Below the pieces are notes generated by a model that saw only the letters and a list, made by a program, of their open reading frames with translations, did not search any database and was not told the DNA's origin. A stretch of 64,000 bases of DNA from Streptomyces silvae (GTDB taxonomy: Bacteria; Actinomycetota; Actinomycetes; Streptomycetales; Streptomycetaceae): contig NZ_JAERUC010000206.1 in the NCBI RefSeq assembly GCF_016745505.1, positions 62,001-126,000 of the forward strand, given 5' to 3'. This document shows, piece after piece, positions 36,569-44,624 of the stretch. Every line of letters begins with the position of its first letter. Position 1 is the stretch's first letter. Both the position numbers and the translations under genes were made by a program.

Positions 36569-39500
36569 ATGCACGCACAAGATCCCGGACCGAGCCGCAG
36601 GACCGTGGTGGCCGCCACCGCGCTGGCGGGGGCGGGGCTGGCCCTCGCGGGTCCCGGTGTGGCGTTCGCGGCGCAGCGGGAGACCGTGCTGCGCTCCCGT
36701 GAGCTGGAGGTGCGCGTCGATCCGGACTTCCCGCGCATCGTCTCGTACACCGACCGCGCCGGCGGCGCCGTCCTGCACGGCCAGGAGGACCCGGTCACCT
36801 CGGTGCTGATCGACGGGACCGCCCGCACCCCGCGGGTGACCTCACGCTCCGGCCGTGACAGCGCCTCGTACACCCTCGCCTTCGACGGCGGTACCGAGAT
36901 CAGGGTCGAGATCCGTGTCACCGGCCGCCGGGTCGACTGGCGGGTCACAAGGATCACCGACACACCGGCCCTGCGCGTCGGCACGCTGCAGATCCCGTCG
37001 CTGGCCTTCCTGTCGGTACGGAGCGACCAGCCGGGCGCCGCGCTCCTCGCCGCCCGGATCCAGCTCGACAAGGCCACCAGCGGAGACACCCTGGTCGAGG
37101 TCACGCCCGGTACCGCGCCCGAGGCCGAGCCGACGGGCTGCGCCTACGCCGTCGTGGCGCACGACCGGCTCGGCGGCGCCGTCGAGACCAACACGACGTA
37201 CGACAAGCCCGACAGCACCCCCGGTGCCACCTGGGAGAACGGGCGGCTGTGGCGGCAGACCGTCAAGAAGGACGGCTACGTCAAGGCGCAGCTGGCCTGC
37301 GGGCAGTGGACGCACCGCGCCGCGACCGCGCCCGTGGACGCCACCGAGCCGCTCCCGTACGCCACCGTCATCGTCACCGGGGACCGCAACGGCGACGGGG
37401 TGGTGGACTGGCAGGACGCCGCCATCGCCTTCCGCGACATCATGGTCGACCCGCTGGGCGCCGACGAACAGCACCTGCGCGTCGTCCCGCACATCCCGTT
37501 CAACTTCGCCAGCCAGGCCACCAACCCGTTCCTCGCGACGCTCGACAACGTCAAGCGGATCTCCCTGGCGACGGACGGCCTGCGCCAGTACACCCTCCTC
37601 AAGGGCTACCAGTCGGAGGGTCACGACTCCGCCCACCCCGACTACGCGGGCAACCACAACGAGCGCGCGGGCGGCCTGAAGGACCTCAACACCCTCGTGC
37701 GCGAAGGACGCCGGTGGGGGAGCGACTTCGGCGTCCATGTGAACGCCACCGAGTCGTACCCCGTCGCGAACGCGTTCTCCGAGACACTCGTCGACAAGAA
37801 CAACGAACAGTGGGACTGGCTCGACCAGAGCTACCGCATCGACCAGCGCCGTGATCTCGTGTCCGGCGACATCATCAAGCGCTTCCAGGACCTCAGGGAC
37901 GAGACCGACCCCGCCCTGAACATGCTCTACATCGACGTGTTCCGCGAGTCGGGATGGACCTCCGACCGGCTCCAGCGTGCCCTGCGGGACCAGGGGTGGC
38001 AGGTCACCACCGAGTGGGGCCACGGCCTCGAACGCTCCTCCCTGTGGTCCCACTGGGCCACCGAGACCGACTACGGCGCCGACACGTCCCGGGGCATCAA
38101 CTCCCGGCTGATCCGCTTCGTCCGCAACCACCAGAAGGACGTCTTCGCCGACAAGTGGCCCACGCTCCTGGGCATCCCGCGCACCGGCAACTTCGAGGGC
38201 TGGGTCAACAAGACCGACTGGAACACCTTCTACGAGCAGATCTGGACCGACAGCCTGCCCGCCAAGTACCTCCAGGCGTACCCCGTCAGAACCTGGGGCG
38301 ACCACGAGATCACGTTCTTCGGCCCGACGAGGACGTCCGTGGACGACACCGAAGGCACCCGCCGCATCACCACGGACGGCCGGGTGGTGTACGAGGCGGG
38401 ACGCTACCTGCTGCCCTGGGAGCCGCGTGAGGCCACCGACCCCGACCGGCTCTACCACTACAACCCGGAGGGCGGCACCACCACCTGGCAGCTGCCGCGC
38501 GGCTGGGCCGGCCGGTCGAAGGTCGCGGTCTACCGGCTCACCGACCAGGGGCGGGCCGGCCTCCGTGAGGTGCCCGTCCGCTCCGGCCGGGTGACCATCG
38601 AGGCCGAGGCGAAGCAGCCGTACGTCGTCCACCGCACCCGGATGCCCGCGCACCGGGACCCGCAGTGGGGGCAGGCGACACCGCTGCACGACCCGGGCTT
38701 CAACTCCGGCTCCCTGGACGGCTGGAACGTCAGCGGGCCGGCGTCGGTGGAGCTGAGCGCCCTCGGAGACTACGAACTGGTCATCGGCGCCGGTGCGGCC
38801 GCCGCCGTCGGCCGGCGGCTCACGCGCCTGGCCCCGGGCACCTACGCCGCGTCCGTACAGGTGGAGGTGGGAGCGAAGGCGGGGGAGAGGCGCCGGGCCG
38901 CGCTCACCGTGCGCACCGCCGACGGAACCACCGCCGAGAACTGGACGGACTCCTCGACCGCCGTCAACCTCGTCGCGGCCGACCGCAAGCACGACACCCG
39001 CTTCCAGCGCCTGTTCACCTGGTTCACCGTGCCGGCCGGCTCGGGCCCCGTGGACCTCACCCTGCGGGCCGGGGCAGGGAGCGCCAGGGTCCGCTTCGAC
39101 AACGTGCGGATCGTGGCCGCGCAGCGCACCACCAAGGCCGGAACCGTGGCCTTCGAGGACTTCCAGCACGTGCCCCAGGGCTGGGGAGCCTTCGTCAAGG
39201 GCGACGCGGGCGGCTCGACCGACCCGCGCACCCACATCGCGCAGCGGCACGCCCCGTTCACCCAGTGCGGCTGGAACGGCAAGGCGATCGACGACATCGT
39301 CGACGGGACCCAGTCGCTCAAGTCGCGTGGTGAGAACACCGGACTCGTGTACCGCACCGTGCAGCACACCGTCCGCTTCGCACCGGGCAAGCGCTACCGG
39401 GTGACCTTCCGTTACGAGAACGAGAAGGCCGGCGAGTACGCCTGGATCACCGGTGTCGACGCACCGGCCTCCCGCGAACTCGACCGCAGGGACCTGCCCG

Positions 39501-39637
39501 TCGCCACCTCGCCGGCCGTGCTGAGCTACGAGTTCACCGCGCCCTCCGAGGGCGAGACCTGGGTCGGCCTGCGCAAGACCGGGGACGACGGCACGGCGGA
39601 GTTCGTCCTCGACTCCTTCGAGGTGCGCGAGGTGTGA
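36569..39637 (+). CDS. Secreted endo-alpha-N-acetylgalactosaminidase (GH101)
   Basis: ATG 36569 has AGGAG 8 bp upstream. The 1022-residue product has a Tat signal (SRRTVVAATALAGAGLALAG). A beta-sandwich domain comes first, then an EF-hand-like calcium loop DRNGDGVVDWQD. The catalytic barrel has GYQSEGHDSAHPDYAGNHNERAGG in pieces, MLYIDVF with the presumed nucleophile Asp456, and TTEWGHGLERSSLWSHW as the likely acid/base region. Galactose-binding-like C-terminal domains follow (PGFNSGSLDGWNV; EDFQHVPQGWGAF). GH101 releases Gal-beta-1,3-GalNAc from Ser/Thr of mucin-type glycoproteins. The family call is by overall pattern. It shares an operator with the GH35 gene. Confidence 0.85.
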   Translation: MHAQDPGPSRRTVVAATALAGAGLALAGPGVAFAAQRETVLRSRELEVRVDPDFPRIVSYTDRAGGAVLHGQEDPVTSVLIDGTARTPRVTSRSGRDSASYTLAFDGGTEIRVEIRVTGRRVDWRVTRITDTPALRVGTLQIPSLAFLSVRSDQPGAALLAARIQLDKATSGDTLVEVTPGTAPEAEPTGCAYAVVAHDRLGGAVETNTTYDKPDSTPGATWENGRLWRQTVKKDGYVKAQLACGQWTHRAATAPVDATEPLPYATVIVTGDRNGDGVVDWQDAAIAFRDIMVDPLGADEQHLRVVPHIPFNFASQATNPFLATLDNVKRISLATDGLRQYTLLKGYQSEGHDSAHPDYAGNHNERAGGLKDLNTLVREGRRWGSDFGVHVNATESYPVANAFSETLVDKNNEQWDWLDQSYRIDQRRDLVSGDIIKRFQDLRDETDPALNMLYIDVFRESGWTSDRLQRALRDQGWQVTTEWGHGLERSSLWSHWATETDYGADTSRGINSRLIRFVRNHQKDVFADKWPTLLGIPRTGNFEGWVNKTDWNTFYEQIWTDSLPAKYLQAYPVRTWGDHEITFFGPTRTSVDDTEGTRRITTDGRVVYEAGRYLLPWEPREATDPDRLYHYNPEGGTTTWQLPRGWAGRSKVAVYRLTDQGRAGLREVPVRSGRVTIEAEAKQPYVVHRTRMPAHRDPQWGQATPLHDPGFNSGSLDGWNVSGPASVELSALGDYELVIGAGAAAAVGRRLTRLAPGTYAASVQVEVGAKAGERRRAALTVRTADGTTAENWTDSSTAVNLVAADRKHDTRFQRLFTWFTVPAGSGPVDLTLRAGAGSARVRFDNVRIVAAQRTTKAGTVAFEDFQHVPQGWGAFVKGDAGGSTDPRTHIAQRHAPFTQCGWNGKAIDDIVDGTQSLKSRGENTGLVYRTVQHTVRFAPGKRYRVTFRYENEKAGEYAWITGVDAPASRELDRRDLPVATSPAVLSYEFTAPSEGETWVGLRKTGDDGTAEFVLDSFEVREV

Positions 39638-39677
39638 CGCACAGCTGACAGCGGCCGCCTGCGAGCGGTGACGACAC

Positions 39678-39709
39678 GGAGGGCCGGTCCTGATGAGGAC
39701 CGGCCCTCC
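39678..39709. terminator. Bidirectional terminator between GH101 and GH35
   Basis: A perfect 14-bp stem (GGAGGGCCGGTCCT, GATG loop, exact complement) lies between the convergent stops. Confidence 0.85.
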
Positions 39710-39727
39710 ACGGGTGGCACGCGTGAC

Positions 39728-41497
39728 TCAGCGGAGCGTCAGCAGGTGCTCGCCCGAGCGCTCCAGCTCCAGGACCCACACCTCGTTCACACCCTCCCGC
39801 AGCAGGGGCCCGGGAACGTACAGGGACTCCTGGGGGCCCACGTCCCAGTAACGGCCCAGGCAGAAGCCGTTCACCCAGACGAAGCCCCGCTCCCACCCCG
39901 GCAGGGCGATCCCGGCGTCCCCCGCACCGCGTACGTCGAAGGTGCCCCGGAACAGGCCCGTGGCGCCCGGCTCAGGGGAACGGAACGGCACCTTCCCGAG
40001 TGCGTCCTCGCCCTCGAACGCGTCCAGGGCCAGCCCACGCGCCCATACGCCGTGCAGATACTGCCGCTCGTGCAGGATGCCGCCCGTGATCCCCTTGGGC
40101 TCGGCGAGCCGCGGCCCGTAGTTGACCCGGCCCAGCGACTCCACCCACAGCTCCACCGAGGCAGGCCCCGCGAGGGGCTCCTTCAGCGCCGTGTACGAGC
40201 CGGCCTCGGCGGGGCCGCCGCCCAGCACCCCCGCCCGCACCCCGTCGACGTACACCACCGCCCGGTCCCGCAGCCCGGTCACGCCCAGCGGATACGGCTG
40301 ACGCGGCCCCGGCACCTCCACCCGGTAGCGGACCAGCCCCCGGTCCACCCCCAGCTCCTCGAACGTCGGCGGCATCGCCCACTCGGCCTCCGGTCCGCCC
40401 AGCGTGTCCATCACCTCGCCCAGCGGCGCCCACTCCACGAGCTCCGCGCGCACCGGACCGGCCAGCGCGGCGGGCTGCGCCGGGACGTCCGGCAGCGGGG
40501 TGCCGTCCTCCCGGTGGAGCGCCAGGACGTCCCGGAAGAGCCAGAACTTGTCGGTGGGGCGGCCGTACTCGTCGACGGGCGCGTCGTAGTCGTACGACGT
40601 CACCGTCGGCTGGAGCTCCCCGCCGTGCAGGTCCCCGGCGCGGTTCGCCCCCGACCAGCCGCCGAAGTTCGTACCGCCGTGCGCCATGTAGATGTTCACG
40701 GATGCGCCGCACGCGAGGATCTCCTGCAACGCCGCAGCCGCGTCGGCGGGGTGCCGCACCACCGGCTCCGCACCCCAGTGCCCGAACCAGCCGCACCAGA
40801 ACTCCATGCACATCAGCGGCCCGTCCGGACGGTGCCGCCGCAGCGTCGCGAAGCCCTCCCGGGCCCCCGAGCCGAAGTTCGCCGTGGCCAGCACGCCCGG
40901 CACCGAACCGCCGGTCAGCATGTGATCCTCCGGCCCGTCGGACGTGAACAGCGGCACCGTCACACCGAGCTCACGCAACAGCTCCGTGAGCCGGCCCAGA
41001 TACACCTGGTCGGAGCCGTAACTGCCGTACTCGTTCTCGACCTGCACCATGACCACCGGGCCGCCCCGGTCGATCTGCCGCTCCACCACCTGCGGGAGCA
41101 GCCGCCGGAACCAGCGTTCCACCTGCCCGAGGTACTCCGCGTCCCGGGTCCTGACCCGGGTGCCCAGCGCCCCCGTCAGCCAGTGCGGCAGACCGCCGTT
41201 CTCCCACTCCGCGCAGATGTACGGCCCCGGCCGCACGATCGCCCAGAGCCCCGCGGCCGCCGCCGCGTCCAGGAAACGCCCCAGCGCCTCGACATCCCGG
41301 TGGTGTCCCTGCCGCGGCTCGTGCAGGTTCCACGGGACGTACGTCTCCACACAGTTCAGCCCCATGGCACGCAGCATCGCCAGCCGGTGCCCCCACCGGC
41401 CTTCGTGCACCCGGAAATAGTGCATCGCCCCCGACAGCAGCCGTACGGGCCGCCCGTCCAGTTCGAAATCCCGCTCGCCCACCGTGAATTCAGCCAC
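39728..41497 (-). CDS. Beta-galactosidase, GH35 family, cytoplasmic
   Basis: The 589-residue protein has no signal peptide. GTG 41497 (VAEFTVGERDFELDGRPVRLLSGAMHYFRV) is chosen because the N-terminal strand starts there; an upstream in-frame GTG is possible. LRAMGLNCVETYVPWNLHEP is the GH35 barrel start. GGPVVMVQVENEYGSYG is the acid/base signature (Glu in ENE) and MCMEFWCGWFGHWG carries the nucleophile Glu. Jelly-roll domains follow. It removes terminal beta-galactose inside the cell, for example from Gal-GalNAc. The next divergent gene encodes its AraC regulator. Confidence 0.92.
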   Translation of the reverse strand: MAEFTVGERDFELDGRPVRLLSGAMHYFRVHEGRWGHRLAMLRAMGLNCVETYVPWNLHEPRQGHHRDVEALGRFLDAAAAAGLWAIVRPGPYICAEWENGGLPHWLTGALGTRVRTRDAEYLGQVERWFRRLLPQVVERQIDRGGPVVMVQVENEYGSYGSDQVYLGRLTELLRELGVTVPLFTSDGPEDHMLTGGSVPGVLATANFGSGAREGFATLRRHRPDGPLMCMEFWCGWFGHWGAEPVVRHPADAAAALQEILACGASVNIYMAHGGTNFGGWSGANRAGDLHGGELQPTVTSYDYDAPVDEYGRPTDKFWLFRDVLALHREDGTPLPDVPAQPAALAGPVRAELVEWAPLGEVMDTLGGPEAEWAMPPTFEELGVDRGLVRYRVEVPGPRQPYPLGVTGLRDRAVVYVDGVRAGVLGGGPAEAGSYTALKEPLAGPASVELWVESLGRVNYGPRLAEPKGITGGILHERQYLHGVWARGLALDAFEGEDALGKVPFRSPEPGATGLFRGTFDVRGAGDAGIALPGWERGFVWVNGFCLGRYWDVGPQESLYVPGPLLREGVNEVWVLELERSGEHLLTLR

Positions 41498-41560
41498 GGT
41501 CCCCGCCTCTCGTTCCACGCCCCCACCGTCCCTCACCTCACCCCCTGGCGGCGGAGCGGT

Positions 41561-41589
41561 CCATGGACAAAGATCAGCGCTGGTTGGAC
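41561..41589 (-). promoter_or_regulatory. AraC-type operator upstream of GH35 (site B)
   Basis: On the minus strand GTCCA half-sites (41589-41585 and 41568-41564) are 21 bp apart, the second in TTTGTCCATGG. The element ends 63 bp before the GH35 GTG. The ATG of a longer AraC frame (41563) lies inside this element. Confidence 0.6.
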
Positions 41590-41631
41590 ACAACGGAACG
41601 CCGACGGCCGGGCGGGGAGGAACGGAAGCGG

Positions 41632-42519
41632 ATGTACCACACCTGGATGCGCTATTTCACGCCGAGCCCCACGCACCACAAGCTGGGTCTGGTCTGCCTC
41701 GGGGTCGGCCTCCAGCACGGCACGCTGCCCACGGTGGGGCCCCGTACGCTCGACCACCATGTCGCCGTCGTCATCAGCGCGGGCAGCGGCTGGTACCGCT
41801 GCCCCGACGGCACGGTCACGCCCGTGACCGCCCCCGCGCTGATCTGGCTCGTGCCGGGCGTCCCGCACCACTACGGCCCCGATCCGGCCACCGGGTGGGA
41901 CGAGAGCTTCGTCGACTTCACCGGCCCGGCGACCGCCCCGTACACCGAACTCGGTTATATCGAGCCCGACCGGCCGGTCGTCCCCCTCGCCGACACCGCG
42001 TCCCCCCGGGCCGCCGTGAGCCGCATCGCCCGCGCCGCCCGCCTGGGCAATCCCCTCCTGGAGGTCGAGACCGGCGCCGCCGTGCACGAACTGCTCGTCG
42101 CCCTGCGCCGGTCCCGCGCCGACGTCGGAGCCGACGGGGACCCCGTGCTCAACGCCCTCGCCCGCGACGCCTTCCAGCCGCTGTCCGTCGCCGAGCACGC
42201 CTCCCGCCACGGGATGACGCCCGCCGAGCTGCGCACCGCCGTACGCCGCGTCGCCGGATGCAGCCCCAAGGACTACCTCCTCGGCATCCGGCTCGGCCGC
42301 GCCAAGGAGCTCCTCGCCGGCACCGAGCTCCCGGTGTCCGCCGTGGCCCGCCGCGTCGGCTACGACGACCCCGCCTACTTCTCCCGCCTCTTCACCCGGC
42401 GGGTCGGCTTGGCGCCCGTACGTTTCCGGGACCAGCAGGGCAGGGCGGTCCCCGGCGGCTGGAGCAACCGGATCCCGGACCCCGGGCACCCTCCGACCAT
42501 CGTCAACCCGCCGGTGTGA
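41632..42519 (+). CDS. AraC-family regulator of the galactoside genes
   Basis: The 295-residue protein starts at MYHTWMRYFTPSPTHHKLGLVCLGVG behind GGAGGAACGGAAG. The longer frame from 41563 begins inside the operator and is rejected. The N-terminal cupin has HHVAVVISAGSGWYRCPDG and PALIWLVPGVPHHYGPD, and binds a sugar. The C-terminal double HTH has LSVAEHASRHGMTPAELRTAVRRVAGCSPKDYLLGIRLGRAKELL in pieces and VSAVARRVGYDDPAYFSRLFTRRVGLAPVRFR. It diverges from GH35. Both the GH35 and GH101 promoters carry the same bipartite element, so it is the likely activator of both. Confidence 0.9.
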   Translation: MYHTWMRYFTPSPTHHKLGLVCLGVGLQHGTLPTVGPRTLDHHVAVVISAGSGWYRCPDGTVTPVTAPALIWLVPGVPHHYGPDPATGWDESFVDFTGPATAPYTELGYIEPDRPVVPLADTASPRAAVSRIARAARLGNPLLEVETGAAVHELLVALRRSRADVGADGDPVLNALARDAFQPLSVAEHASRHGMTPAELRTAVRRVAGCSPKDYLLGIRLGRAKELLAGTELPVSAVARRVGYDDPAYFSRLFTRRVGLAPVRFRDQQGRAVPGGWSNRIPDPGHPPTIVNPPV

Positions 42520-42535
42520 GATCCCTGGCCGGGGA

Positions 42536-42755
42536 TCAGAGGCGGGTGGCGTCCACGACGGCCCGGGCGAAGGCGGCCGGTGCCTCCTGGGGCACGTTGT
42601 GGCCGATCCCGGCGAGCGTGCGGTGCTCGTAGGGCCCGGTGAAGAAGTCCCGGTAGGAGGAGCCGTCGCCGGGGGCGGTGAACGGGTCGCGCTCGGCGTC
42701 GAGGGTGATCGTCGGGGTGGCGATGCGGGGGCGGGCGTCCGGATGGTGAGGTGAA
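42536..42755 (-). pseudogene. C-terminal remnant of an alpha/beta hydrolase
   Basis: The minus frame ending at TGA 42538-42536 reads RIATPTITLDAERDPF, then YRDFFTGPYEHRTLAGIGHNVPQEAPAAFARAVVD in pieces. This is the last 70 or so residues of an epoxide-hydrolase-like alpha/beta hydrolase, with the catalytic His in GHNVPQEAP. No start or core precedes it: the CGNR gene begins at the break. It is a truncated gene, not a working enzyme. Confidence 0.65.
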
Positions 42756-43313
42756 CCTCGACCATGTCTTCGTCTGCGGGAACCCCGCCCTCGACTTCGC
42801 CGCCACCCTCCGGGCCCGCCGTTCGGCGCGCTTCGAGATGTTCGTGACGCCGGAACGGCTCGGCGCGTGGTACGAGGAATCCGGCGTCGTCGACGCGGTC
42901 ACCCCGGGCGAGGACGGCGACGTACAGCAGGCGCGGGCCGTGCGTGAAGCCGTGTACGCACTGATCACGGCCCGCCGCCTGGGGGAGGAGTTCGGCGCGG
43001 ACGCACTCGCCGTGGTCAACGAGGCGGCGCGCCGGCCCTCCGCCGTGCCCCAGCTCACCCGCGTCGGCGCCGGACCGTGGCGACCCCGGAGCAGGCGTTG
43101 TCGACCGTCGCCCGGCTCGCCGTCGAACTGCTCACCGGGCCGGACGTGCCCCTGATGAAGGAGTGCGGCAACCCGGAGTGCACCCGGGTGTACACCGACC
43201 GGTCGCGCGGCATGCGGCGGCAGTGGTGCGGCATGGACTCGTGCGGCAACAAGAGCAACGCGGCCGCCTACCGCGCGCGCAAGAAGAGCGCACCCGCCGA
43301 GCCGGCCCGCTGA
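42751..43313 (+). pseudogene. ABATE/CGNR zinc-finger protein, frameshifted
   Basis: The first part (from GTG 42751, frame 1) reads NLDVFVCGNPALDFAATL-like sequence and VREAVYALITARR, the ABATE (stress-induced transcription-factor) domain. The second part (frame 3) reads ATPEQALSTVARLAVELLTGPDVPLMKECGNPECTRVYTDRS in pieces and RRQWCGMDSCGNKSNAAAYRARKK, the CGNR-type zinc finger. Continuity of the domain requires one base inserted near 43073-43078 (after GGCGCCGGACC). With it the protein is about 187 residues, the usual size. The CGNR motif itself reads CGNK. Either a recent mutation or a sequencing error. Confidence 0.75.
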
Positions 43314-43319
43314 GCAGGC

Positions 43320-43347
43320 CCCCCCGCATCGGTGGTGATGCGGGGGG
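43320..43347. terminator. Bidirectional terminator hairpin
   Basis: CCCCCCGCATC (43320-43330) pairs GATGCGGGGGG (43337-43347) around GGTGGT, between the CGNR gene and the convergent DUF4235 gene. Confidence 0.75.
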
Positions 43348-43422
43348 CCGTCGCCTACCTCGGAGCGTCAGGCGCACCACCGCAGGGCGATGGTGTCACC
43401 CGCGTTGATCACCCGGGTCAGG

Positions 43423-43689
43423 TCAGCCCGGCCAGGTGCCCGTCAGACGCCGTGCTGCCACGGCCCCCGAGCGGTCGACCGCGGCCTTGACCACGGCGAA
43501 GACGGCACCCTGGATGGCGGCGGCGAGCAGGATCTGCCGCCAGGACCGGTCCTCGTCCAGGGCGTCGGGCGCATCGCCCTCACCCTCGATGATCTTCCAC
43601 GTCTGCTTGAAGGCGGCACCCGCGATCATGCCGCTCGCCGCGCCGAGCGCCATCCCGACCGGCTTGTACGCGATCCTGGACACCTTCAT
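43423..43689 (-). CDS. DUF4235 membrane protein
   Basis: The 88-residue protein MKVSRIAYKPVGMALGAASGMIAG starts at ATG 43689, which overlaps the previous stop. Two hydrophobic segments (PVGMALGAASGMIAGAAF; ILLAAAIQGAVFAVVKAAV) flank an acidic loop. This is the DUF4235 family, found in actinobacteria next to DUF3618. The function is unknown. Confidence 0.88.
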   Translation of the reverse strand: MKVSRIAYKPVGMALGAASGMIAGAAFKQTWKIIEGEGDAPDALDEDRSWRQILLAAAIQGAVFAVVKAAVDRSGAVAARRLTGTWPG

Positions 43690-44165
43690 CGGCGTCCTCG
43701 CGCCCGGCGCACCAGCAGGAAGGCCGCGAGCAACGTACCGCTCACGATCAGGGGGCCGCGGTTGGTGCGTGCGAACGACGCGGCCTGACCGGCCTTTTCG
43801 CGCACCGGCTCGGGAGCCTTGCCGGCCGCGTACTGTCCCGCCTTGGACGCGGTGTCCCGTACCTGGGCCGCCGCCTGGGCCGTCCGCTCCAGGAGGGGGT
43901 CGGGTGTCTTGTCCTTGACGAGTCGCGTGGCCTGTTCGGCCTTCCCCCGGAGCTGATCGGCGGCCAGAGCCACCTTCTCCGAGGCCTGTTCCTTCGCGGC
44001 GGCCGTCTTCTCCTTGGCCTGCGCCTTGACGTCGGCCTTGGCGGCCAGCGCCTCGACGGTCCGCCCCAGCTCGTCCCGGGTGCGCTCGACCTGCTCGTGC
44101 AGCTCCTCCGGGTCGGAGGCGTCGGGGACGGGGGTGCCTATGTTGGTCCGGGATTCTTCCTTCAT
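43686..44165 (-). CDS. DUF3618 protein
   Basis: The 159-residue protein contains the DUF3618 motif LHEQVERTRDELGRTVEALAAKADVKAQAK. A long Ala/Lys-rich amphipathic helix follows. The C-terminal membrane segment (GPLIVSGTLLAAFLLV) ends RRARGRR. It likely links the membrane to a coiled coil. Its ATG overlaps the upstream gene's stop and its stop overlaps DUF4235 (ATGA at both). Confidence 0.88.
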   Translation of the reverse strand: MKEESRTNIGTPVPDASDPEELHEQVERTRDELGRTVEALAAKADVKAQAKEKTAAAKEQASEKVALAADQLRGKAEQATRLVKDKTPDPLLERTAQAAAQVRDTASKAGQYAAGKAPEPVREKAGQAASFARTNRGPLIVSGTLLAAFLLVRRARGRR

Positions 44166-44575
44166 CGGTGTGCCTTCTCCTTGATCTCGGCCAGGTCGGC
44201 CTTGACGCTGTCGACGGTCTGTTCGGGGGCGGGTGACCCGGCTTCGGCGAACTCCTTCTTTCCGGCCAGGGCCGCCACGGCTGCCACCGCAGCCAGCACC
44301 GCCGTGACGACGAGAGCCGACGCCCACACCGGCAGCACCAGCGCGAGAGCCGCGATGCACGTCGCGACGAGGGCCTGGGCGGCCAGGATGCCGATGAAGC
44401 CGGCGGCGCCGAAGAGGCCACCGCCCTTCCCGAAGCGCTTGCCCTTCTGGGTCATCTCCGCCCGGGCCAGCGCCATCTCCTCGCGGACCAGCTCCGAAAT
44501 CTGCTGCGAGGCCCGCGACACCAGCACGCCCACCGGTTCGTCGGTGGCGTGGGGCGGTCGCTCTGCCGTGCTCAT
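44162..44575 (-). CDS. Phage-holin superfamily III protein (PF07332 / DUF1469)
   Basis: The 137-residue protein starts at ATG 44575. The helix DEPVGVLVSRASQQISELVREEMALARAEM is followed by two membrane segments (GGLFGAAGFIGILAAQALVATCIAAL; LPVWASALVVTAVLAAVAAVAAL). This is the Hol-X family that opens the DUF1469-DUF3618-DUF4235 operon. It is not evidence of a prophage, since no other phage genes are near. Confidence 0.88.
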   Translation of the reverse strand: MSTAERPPHATDEPVGVLVSRASQQISELVREEMALARAEMTQKGKRFGKGGGLFGAAGFIGILAAQALVATCIAALALVLPVWASALVVTAVLAAVAAVAALAGKKEFAEAGSPAPEQTVDSVKADLAEIKEKAHR

Positions 44576-44624
44576 GGCCAGGTCACCTTGCCTTCCTCGG
44601 TCTGTCGCCGGTGTCTTGGCCCGA

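Noticed and set aside
41563-41631. Longer AraC start (MDKDQRWLD...)
   Set aside because: This ATG is part of the conserved operator, and the family's N terminus starts at MYHTWMRYF with a ribosome site.
43371-43443. Minus-strand fragment ending VINAGDTIALRWCA
   Set aside because: About 24 residues, no start or known family, partly inside the DUF4235 gene; too short to call.
44162-44575. Holin as sign of a prophage
   Set aside because: PF07332 proteins are common chromosomal neighbours of DUF3618/DUF4235; no integrase, capsid or lysis genes are near.
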